In this document: piece by piece, positions 58,108 to 64,000 of the stretch
Layout: each line of letters starts with the position of its first letter
Position numbering within the stretch: position 1 is the stretch's first letter
Assembly: GCF_014084125.1 (NCBI RefSeq)
Contig: NZ_CP048405.1
Span: 3,162,001-3,226,000 of the forward strand
Reading direction: 5' to 3'
Length of the DNA: 64,000 bases
Origin: Streptacidiphilus sp. PB12-B1b
GTDB taxonomy: Bacteria; Actinomycetota; Actinomycetes; Streptomycetales; Streptomycetaceae
The notes under the pieces: generated by a model
Seen by the model: the letters and a program-made list of their open reading frames with translations, nothing else
What the model was told of the DNA's origin: nothing
The model's database searches: none
Position numbers and translations under genes: made by a program

Positions 58108-61100
58108 TCATCGGGCCCCTCGGGCGTGCCGGGCGATGTGACGCAGTGCCTCGGCGAACTCCTCGGCCACGCGGCGCACGGTCGCCGTGTCGTGGACGGC
58201 GGGGCGGTGGTGCCAGGTGAAGGCGAGGCGGCCGTCCTGCACCGCGCCCACCACCTCCACCAGGTGGGAGCCGCCGTCCCTGGGGTCGTGGTCCTGGCCG
58301 AAGGAGCCGTGCTCGGCCCGGACCAGGCCGCCGCCGTCGGAGGCCTCCGGGCGGCTGTCCCACTGGCCGAGGTAGTTGAACACCACCCCGCCCTGCCCAC
58401 CGGCGGCGAGGCGCTCGCGGACCTCGGGCGGGCCGAAGGTGCGCAGCGCGCCGAAGCCCAGCCCGTTGCCGGGCACCTCGCGCAGCCGCCGCCGCACCGA
58501 CTTCACCAGCGAGCGCCAGTCGCGGTCCGGGCCGAAGTCGTCGGGTGCGGGCACCTGGAGGGCGACCGGGTAGACGGTGGTGAACCAGCCGACCGTGCGG
58601 GAGAGGTCCACGCCGTCGAGCACGTCCTCGCGGCCGTGGCCCTCCAGGTCCAGCCGGACCAGGTCGCGCCCGGTCCAGCGGGCCAGGGCCAGGGCCAGCG
58701 CGGCCAGCAGCACGTCGTTGACCCGGGTGCGGTAGGCGGTCGGGGCGGCCCGCAGCAGGGCCTCCGTGTCCTCCGGCGCCAGCTCCACGGTCACCGCCGC
58801 GGTCTCGGCCGGGACAGCCCCGGCGGGGCGGTCCGGCGCGACCGCCTCGGCGGCCACCGCCTGCTCCCAGTAGGGCAGTTCGTGGTCCAGGCCGCCCCCG
58901 GCGACGTGGGCCGCCAGCCCGAGCGCCCACTCCCGGAAGGAGGTGCCGCGCCCCCCGAGCGCGACCGGGCCGCCCTGCACGGCCTGCCGGTAGCCGCTCT
59001 CCAGGTCGTCGCGCAGGACCCGCCAGGAGACGGCGTCCACGACCAGGTGGTGCGCGACCAGCAGCAGGAGGGCGGGCCGACCGGGGTCGCCGGTGAACAG
59101 AGCCGCCCGCAGCAGCGGGCCGGTGGCCAGGTCGAAGCCGGTGTGCAGCTCGTCGGCGGCCTTCTGCACGGCCGCGTCGGCCTCCTCGGCGGACAGTCCG
59201 GTCAGGTCGTGCCGGACCAGGACGTCGTCGGTGCGGGCGGGCGGCGGGTTGAACTGGTGCCAGCCGTCCTCGTCCCGGGTGAACCGCATCCGCAGGGCGT
59301 CGTGGTGCTCCAGCAGGGCGTCCAGGGCGGCGCGCAGCGCGTCCGGGTCGGGGTCGGCGCCGAGCTCCAGCAGCGTCGACTGGTTGAAGTGCCGGTGCGC
59401 GGCGCGCGGGGTGGTCAGGAACCACTCCTGGATGGGGGTGAGCGGCACCTCTCCGGTCACCGGGCCCTCGCCGCCGCCCTGCGGGGCGGCGCGCACCACG
59501 GCGGCCAGCTCGGCCAGGGTCTGGTGGGTGAACAGGTCCCGGGTGGCCAGGTGCAGGCCGTCCCTGCGCAGCCGCGACACCACCTGCATGCTCAGGATGG
59601 AGTCACCGCCCAGGGCGAAGAAGTTGTCGTCGGCGCCGATCCCCTCGACGCCCAGGACGTCGGCCCAGATGCGGGCGACCCGGCGCTCGGTGTCGGTGCG
59701 CGGCGCGACCCGCGGCCCGGCGGCGGCCTGCGCCGGGCCGGGGTCGGGCAGGGCCCGCCGGTCGGTCTTGCCGTTCGGGGTCAGCGGCAGCCGTTCCAGC
59801 GGCACGAACACGGACGGGATCATGTGCGGCGGCAGCAGCGCGGCCAGGTGCGCGCGCAGCTCCAGCACCGGCGCCCGCTCCGGCAGCGGGTCGGGGCCGT
59901 CCGCCGGGACGACGTAGGCCACCAGCCGGCCGGGGCCCGCCGCCGCCCCCTCGCCGGGCGCGTCGGAGCGCACGGTGACGACCGCGTCGCGCACCAGCGG
60001 GCTGCGCCGCAGCGCGCTCTCGACCTCGCCCGGCTCGATCCGGAAGCCGCGCAGCTTGACCTGGTCGTCCAGACGGCCGACGAAGCGCAGGTCGCCGTCG
60101 GCGTGACGGCGCACCAGGTCGCCGGTGCGGTACATCCGTTCCCCCGGCGCGCCGAACGGGTCGGCGAGGAACCGCTGGGCGGTCAGGCCCGGGCGGCCCA
60201 GGTACCCCCGGGCCAGGCCGGGACCGGCCACGTACAGCTCGCCGGTGGCGCCGGGCGGGACCGGCCGCAGGGCGGTGTCCAGGACGTACCCCCGGGCGGC
60301 TCCGGCCGGGCGGCCGATCGGCGGCGCGCCCGCGCCCGGTGCCAGCGGGCCGGTCCAGGTGGCCACCACGGTGGCCTCGGTGGGACCGTACGAGTTGATC
60401 ATCCGGCGGCCGGGGGCCCAGACGTCGACCAGGTCGGCCGGGCAGGCCTCGGCGCCGACGATCAGGGTGCGCAGGGCGGGCAGGGCGCCCGCCGTCCCCG
60501 GCTCCACGGTGGCCAGCGCGGCCGGGGGGATCAGCGTGTGGCTGATCCGCCGCTCGGCGAGCACCTCGGCCAGCCGCTCGCCGACCAGCGGCCCCTCCTC
60601 GCCGGTGACCAGCGCGGCCCCGCTGAGCAGGGAGACGCACAGTTCCAGCACGGAGGCGTCGAAGCTGGGCGAGGCGAACTGCAGCACCCGGTCGCCGGGG
60701 CCCGCCGCGTACTGCTCGGCGGCGGCCGCGGCGAAGCCGGCCAGCCCCCGGTGGGTCACCACCACGCCCTTGGGCGTGCCGGTGGAGCCGGAGGTGTAGA
60801 TGACGTAGGCGGGGTGGCCGGGGGTGAGCGGGGCGGTGCGGTCGGCGTCGGTGGGCGCCGTCTGCGGGCCGTCGTCGGCCCACAGCCCGGCCGGGTCGTC
60901 GAGCACCAGGAAGGCACCCGCGTCCCGCACCATGAACTCCCGGCGCCCGGCCGGGTAGTCCGGGTCCACCGGCAGGAAGGCGCCGCCGGCCTTGGCGACG
61001 GCGAGCTGCGCCAGCACGATCTCCGCCGCGCGGGGCAGCGCCAGCGCGACCAGCCGCTCCGGCCCCACGCCCTGCCCGATGAGCCGGTGGGCCAGCCGGT

Positions 61101-62670
61101 TGGCCGCCCGGTCCAGCTGCGCGTAGGTCAGCTCCCGGCCGCCGTCCAGCAGCGCCGGCGCGTCCGGGGTAAGGGCCGCCTGGCGCTCGAACAGCTGCGG
61201 CAGGGTCGCCTCGGGTACCGGGCGGAAGGTGCCCTGCGCCTGCTCCAGCAGGGCCTTCAGCTCCGCGTCGGAGGTCAGCGGCAGCGCGCCGACCGGGCGC
61301 GCCGGGTCCTCCGCGACGGCGGTGAGCAGGGCGCCGAGCTGGTCCGCCATCCGCTGGGCGGTGGCCGCGTCGAACAGGTCGGTGTTGTAGGTGATCAGGC
61401 CGTGCAGCGCGCCGGACTCGGCCTCGGCGAACTCCAGGGTGAGGTCGAAGGCCGCCTGCTCCAGCTCGGTCTCGACGTCCGTGACCTCCAGGCCCGGCAG
61501 GTCGAGGTCGGCCGACGGGGTGTTCTGCAGCACGACCATGACCTGGAAGAGCGGGGTGCGGCTGGTGTCCCGGGCCGGCTGCACCTCGTCCACCACCCGT
61601 TCGAACGGCACGTCCTGGTGGGCGAAGGCGTCCAGCACGGTCTGCCGGACGTCGGCCAGCAGCCCGGTGAAGGGCTGCCGGGGCTGGACGCGCGAGCGCA
61701 GCACCAGGGTGTTGACGAAGAAGCCGACCAGGTTCCGGGTCTCGGGCCGGTCGCGGCCGGAGGTGACGGTGCCGACGGCGATGTCGTCGTCGCCGCTGAG
61801 CCGGGCCAGGTACGCCTGGGCGGCGGCGACGAGCGTGGTGAACAGGGTGGTTCCCTGCTCGCGGCCGATCCGGGCCAGGCGGCGGGCGGTCCGGGCGGGC
61901 AGCTCCAGCCGGGTGGCGGCGCCGTTGCCGGTGCGCACCGCGGGCCGGGGCCGGTCGGTGGGCAGCCGCAGCGGTTCGGTCCCGGCCAGCTGCTGCTTCC
62001 AGTAGCCGAGCTGGTCGTCGGAGCCGCCGCTGCTGCGCTGCCAGTGCGCGTAGTCGGCGTACTGCACCGGCAGCGGCGGCAACGGGCCCTCGGCGGAGCC
62101 GAGTTCGGCGCGGTAGAGATGGGCCAGGTCGTTCAGCAGGACGGAGGTCGACCAGCCGTCGGTGACGATGTGGTGCAGGCTGAGGGCCAGTACGTGCTCG
62201 TCCTCGGCCAGCCGCACCAGGGCGGTGCGCAGCAGCGGCCCCCGGCGCAGGTCGAAGGGGCGGGCCCGCTCCTCGGCCAGCAGCCGGCGCAGTGCCGACC
62301 GGCGCTGCTCCTCGGGCAGATGGGACAGGTCGTGCAGCGGCAGCGGCAGCGGCTGCGGTGGGTGGACGGTCTGCACGCCCCGGCCGTCGGCGCTGTCGAA
62401 GGTGGTGCGCAGCGACTCGTGCCGGGCCGCCAGCGCGGTCAGGGCCGCGCCCAGCGCGCCGGTGTCCGTGCTGCCGCGCAGCCGCAGCGCCAGTGCGGTG
62501 GTGTACTCGGTGCCGCCGGGCGCGAACTCCTCCAGGAACCACAGCCGTTGCTGGGCGTACGACAGGGGCGCCGCCGCGTCGCGGGCGACCGGGACGATGG
62601 CGCCGCCGCCCTGCTGCCGCCGCTCGGTGAGCAGGCGGGCCAGCCCGGCCGGTGTGGGGTGGGTGAACAC
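58108..62670 (-). CDS. Nonribosomal peptide synthetase, downstream part: C-A-PCP-E
   Basis: About 1,500 residues homologous to NRPS, in a frame different from the upstream part. Domains by position: condensation ~62590-61260 ([19 protein letters not shown]), adenylation ~61250-59750 ([40 protein letters not shown]), carrier ~59720-59500 ([13 protein letters not shown]), epimerization ~59450-58130 ([31 protein letters not shown]). By-eye specificity code of A2: DALLIGSVVK, probably hydrophobic. No thioesterase: ending on E implies hand-over of a D-residue to another protein. The only local start is GTG 62670 without a ribosome site, so it was probably one protein with the upstream part. Confidence 0.88.
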   Translation of the reverse strand: MFTHPTPAGLARLLTERRQQGGGAIVPVARDAAAPLSYAQQRLWFLEEFAPGGTEYTTALALRLRGSTDTGALGAALTALAARHESLRTTFDSADGRGVQTVHPPQPLPLPLHDLSHLPEEQRRSALRRLLAEERARPFDLRRGPLLRTALVRLAEDEHVLALSLHHIVTDGWSTSVLLNDLAHLYRAELGSAEGPLPPLPVQYADYAHWQRSSGGSDDQLGYWKQQLAGTEPLRLPTDRPRPAVRTGNGAATRLELPARTARRLARIGREQGTTLFTTLVAAAQAYLARLSGDDDIAVGTVTSGRDRPETRNLVGFFVNTLVLRSRVQPRQPFTGLLADVRQTVLDAFAHQDVPFERVVDEVQPARDTSRTPLFQVMVVLQNTPSADLDLPGLEVTDVETELEQAAFDLTLEFAEAESGALHGLITYNTDLFDAATAQRMADQLGALLTAVAEDPARPVGALPLTSDAELKALLEQAQGTFRPVPEATLPQLFERQAALTPDAPALLDGGRELTYAQLDRAANRLAHRLIGQGVGPERLVALALPRAAEIVLAQLAVAKAGGAFLPVDPDYPAGRREFMVRDAGAFLVLDDPAGLWADDGPQTAPTDADRTAPLTPGHPAYVIYTSGSTGTPKGVVVTHRGLAGFAAAAAEQYAAGPGDRVLQFASPSFDASVLELCVSLLSGAALVTGEEGPLVGERLAEVLAERRISHTLIPPAALATVEPGTAGALPALRTLIVGAEACPADLVDVWAPGRRMINSYGPTEATVVATWTGPLAPGAGAPPIGRPAGAARGYVLDTALRPVPPGATGELYVAGPGLARGYLGRPGLTAQRFLADPFGAPGERMYRTGDLVRRHADGDLRFVGRLDDQVKLRGFRIEPGEVESALRRSPLVRDAVVTVRSDAPGEGAAAGPGRLVAYVVPADGPDPLPERAPVLELRAHLAALLPPHMIPSVFVPLERLPLTPNGKTDRRALPDPGPAQAAAGPRVAPRTDTERRVARIWADVLGVEGIGADDNFFALGGDSILSMQVVSRLRRDGLHLATRDLFTHQTLAELAAVVRAAPQGGGEGPVTGEVPLTPIQEWFLTTPRAAHRHFNQSTLLELGADPDPDALRAALDALLEHHDALRMRFTRDEDGWHQFNPPPARTDDVLVRHDLTGLSAEEADAAVQKAADELHTGFDLATGPLLRAALFTGDPGRPALLLLVAHHLVVDAVSWRVLRDDLESGYRQAVQGGPVALGGRGTSFREWALGLAAHVAGGGLDHELPYWEQAVAAEAVAPDRPAGAVPAETAAVTVELAPEDTEALLRAAPTAYRTRVNDVLLAALALALARWTGRDLVRLDLEGHGREDVLDGVDLSRTVGWFTTVYPVALQVPAPDDFGPDRDWRSLVKSVRRRLREVPGNGLGFGALRTFGPPEVRERLAAGGQGGVVFNYLGQWDSRPEASDGGGLVRAEHGSFGQDHDPRDGGSHLVEVVGAVQDGRLAFTWHHRPAVHDTATVRRVAEEFAEALRHIARHARGAR

Positions 62671-64000
62671 CGCCCGGGGGTGAGGTCGGTGCCGAACTCC
62701 TCGGCCAGGCGGGAGGTGAGCCGGATGCTGAGGATGGAGTCGCCGCCCAGCTGGAAGAAGCCGTCCTCGACACCGGGCGGCCGGATGCCCAGGACCTCGC
62801 CGAAGACCTGCGCGGTGCGGCGCTCGGCCTCGGTGCGCGGCGCGACCGGCTCGCCGCGGCCGGTGCCGGGGTCCGGCTCCGGCGCGGGCAGGGCCGCCCG
62901 GTCGACCTTGCCGTTGCCGGTCAGCGGGAGGGCGGCGAGCGGGACGAAGGCGGAGGGCACCAGGTAGTCCGGCAGCGTACGGGCGGCGAAGGCCCGCAGC
63001 TCCTCCGGGTCGTCCGCGGCCGGGCCGACCACGTACGCCACCAGCCGCTTGGCACCGGGCCGGTCCTCGCGGGCGAGCACGGCGACGTCCTCGACGTCCG
63101 GGTGGGCCGCGAGCGCGGCCTCCGCCTCGCCGGGCTCCACCCGGAAGCCGCGGATCTTCACCTGGTCGTCCGCGCGGCCCAGGAACTCCACGGCGCCGTC
63201 CGGACGCCGCCGGGCCAGGTCGCCGGTGCGGTACATGCGGGCGCCGGGCGGCCCGGCGGGGTCGGCGAGGAAGCGCGCGGCGGTGTCGCCGGCGCGGCCC
63301 AGGTAGCCCCGGGCCAGGCCCTCGCCCGCAACGAACAGCTCGCCCGCGCAGCCCGGCGGGACCGGCCGCAGGCGTCCGTCCAGGACGTGCACGCGGGTGT
63401 CGTCCAGGGGGTGGCCGATGGGCACGGTGCCGGGCACCGCCGCCGGGTCGACGAGGGCGAAGGAGGTGGCGAAGGTCGTGGTCTCGGTGGGTCCGTAGCC
63501 GTCCACCACACTCAGGCCGGGGCAGGCGGCCAGGACCCGGCGCACGGCCGCGGCGGGCACCGCGTCGCCGCCGGTCCACAGCCGGCGCAGGCCCGCGAAG
63601 CAGTCCGGCGCGTCCTGGGCCAGCAGCCGGAAGAGTCCGGCGGTCAGCCACAGCGCCGTCAGCCCGCCCTCACCGCACAGCCGCCGCAGCAGCGCCGCGT
63701 CCGGCGGCCCGTCGGGGGCCACGACCACGCAGCCGCCGTTGAGCAGCGGGGCCCACACCTCGAAGGTGGCGGCGTCGAAGGCGGTCGGCGAGTGCAGCAG
63801 CACCCGGGCGCAGCTGCCGTCGGCGAAGCGGCTGTCGGTGGCCAGCGAGGCCACGTCGCGGTGGCGGACCGCCACCGGCTTGGGCTGCCCGGTGGAGCCG
63901 GAGGTGAACATCACGTACGCCAGCCGGTCCGGGTCGGCCGCAGGCGCGGGGCGGGCCGGTTCCGTGGCGGCGTCGGTGCGTGCGGCGGCGACCTGGTCGG
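62439..64000 (-). CDS. Nonribosomal peptide synthetase, upstream part: A-PCP (5' end outside window, frameshifted 3' end)
   Basis: Reads [17 protein letters not shown] (A3), [12 protein letters not shown] (A5), [13 protein letters not shown] (A7), [18 protein letters not shown] (A8), NGKVDR (A10), then carrier [14 protein letters not shown]. After EEFGTDLTP near 62,680 the frame becomes nonsense for ~79 residues until a stop at 62439, while the expected continuation ([16 protein letters not shown]) is present one base over. By-eye specificity code DAFWWGGTFK, one position from the known valine code DAFWIGGTFK. The rest of the module lies beyond the window. Confidence 0.85.
   Translation of the reverse strand, partial: DQVAAARTDAATEPARPAPAADPDRLAYVMFTSGSTGQPKPVAVRHRDVASLATDSRFADGSCARVLLHSPTAFDAATFEVWAPLLNGGCVVVAPDGPPDAALLRRLCGEGGLTALWLTAGLFRLLAQDAPDCFAGLRRLWTGGDAVPAAAVRRVLAACPGLSVVDGYGPTETTTFATSFALVDPAAVPGTVPIGHPLDDTRVHVLDGRLRPVPPGCAGELFVAGEGLARGYLGRAGDTAARFLADPAGPPGARMYRTGDLARRRPDGAVEFLGRADDQVKIRGFRVEPGEAEAALAAHPDVEDVAVLAREDRPGAKRLVAYVVGPAADDPEELRAFAARTLPDYLVPSAFVPLAALPLTGNGKVDRAALPAPEPDPGTGRGEPVAPRTEAERRTAQVFGEVLGIRPPGVEDGFFQLGGDSILSIRLTSRLAEEFGTDLTPGRCSPTPHRPGWPACSPSGGSRAAAPSSRSPATRRRPCRTPSNGCGSWRSSRPAAPSTPPHWRCGCAAARTPARWARP
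62676..62680. other. Apparent -1 frameshift at G/C homopolymer inside NRPS carrier domain
   Basis: Five G on the plus strand (CGCCCGGGGGTGAGG). Six would restore one continuous A-PCP-C-A-PCP-E frame with the expected [13 protein letters not shown] sequence. Either a sequencing/assembly error at a homopolymer or a true inactivating mutation. Confidence 0.8.

Noticed and set aside
57643..62967. A 1,774-codon open frame on the plus strand
   Set aside because: It is antisense to the NRPS/GNAT/MbtH genes, has a low-complexity Gly/Arg/Gln composition and no domain; it is the usual by-product of high GC in the opposite frame.
1..64000. tRNA, rRNA, CRISPR arrays, integrase/att sites, replication origins
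   Set aside because: Looked for cloverleaf-like stems, regular spacer-repeat patterns and mobile-element genes; none convincing was seen by eye, though weak tRNA-like structures could be missed without a covariance search.

Overview
The window is a contiguous piece of a very GC-rich actinomycete chromosome. GTG starts are frequent, GGAGG-type ribosome sites are common, and GC-rich hairpins separate convergent genes. The gene families (ScbR/AfsA hormone pair, MmyB-type XRE regulator, DUF5133, MbtH/NRPS, rifampin phosphotransferase) point to Streptomycetaceae (Streptomyces, Kitasatospora or Streptacidiphilus). No rRNA, tRNA, CRISPR array, integrase or intact insertion sequence was recognised.

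Layout. 1-1.7 kb: end of a polyol-type dehydrogenase and a PfkB sugar kinase. 1.7-9.6 kb: small regulator/enzyme pairs (TetR with aldo-keto reductase, LysR with alpha/beta hydrolase, TetR with a SnoaL-like protein), several with visible paired operators, plus an L,D-transpeptidase and an internally deleted hydrolase. 9.6-14.0 kb: a gamma-butyrolactone-type hormone locus (ScbR-like receptor, AfsA-like synthase, HAD phosphatase) beside a dhaK-dhaL dihydroxyacetone kinase pair, whose product is the AfsA co-substrate. 14.1-16.5 kb: AI-2E family membrane protein, a 53-residue membrane peptide and a quinone-oxidoreductase-like enzyme.

16.7-30.4 kb is the most coherent system: secreted alpha-L-arabinofuranosidase and GH127 beta-L-arabinofuranosidase, each with lectin modules, an aldose epimerase, two paralogous LacI regulators, and a four-gene ABC importer of the furanose type (two permeases). 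A shared 14-bp operator-like palindrome (consensus TTMYAACGWTGTAA) recurs five times upstream of these genes, so they probably form one regulon for arabinofuranose-containing plant glycans.

30.7-49.1 kb: an NlpC/P60 cell-wall hydrolase behind a c-di-AMP (ydaO-type) riboswitch, hydrolases and lactonase-like proteins, several regulator/enzyme pairs (NmrA/LysR, VOC-SDR/GntR, MFS/HxlR), a secreted G1 (eqolisin) peptidase, a FUSC transporter, a HATPase/DUF5133 pair and a beta-carbonic anhydrase. 49.3-52.0 kb: a rifampin phosphotransferase with a rifamycin-associated element just upstream. 52.1-55.8 kb: an operon of ABC transporter plus two-component system. 55.8-64 kb: the edge of a nonribosomal peptide cluster (MFS exporter, GNAT, MbtH, and an A-PCP / C-A-PCP-E NRPS running off the window). 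The NRPS is split by an apparent one-base deletion in a G/C run near 62,676-62,680. All identifications come from reading motifs and gene context by eye; no database search was run.
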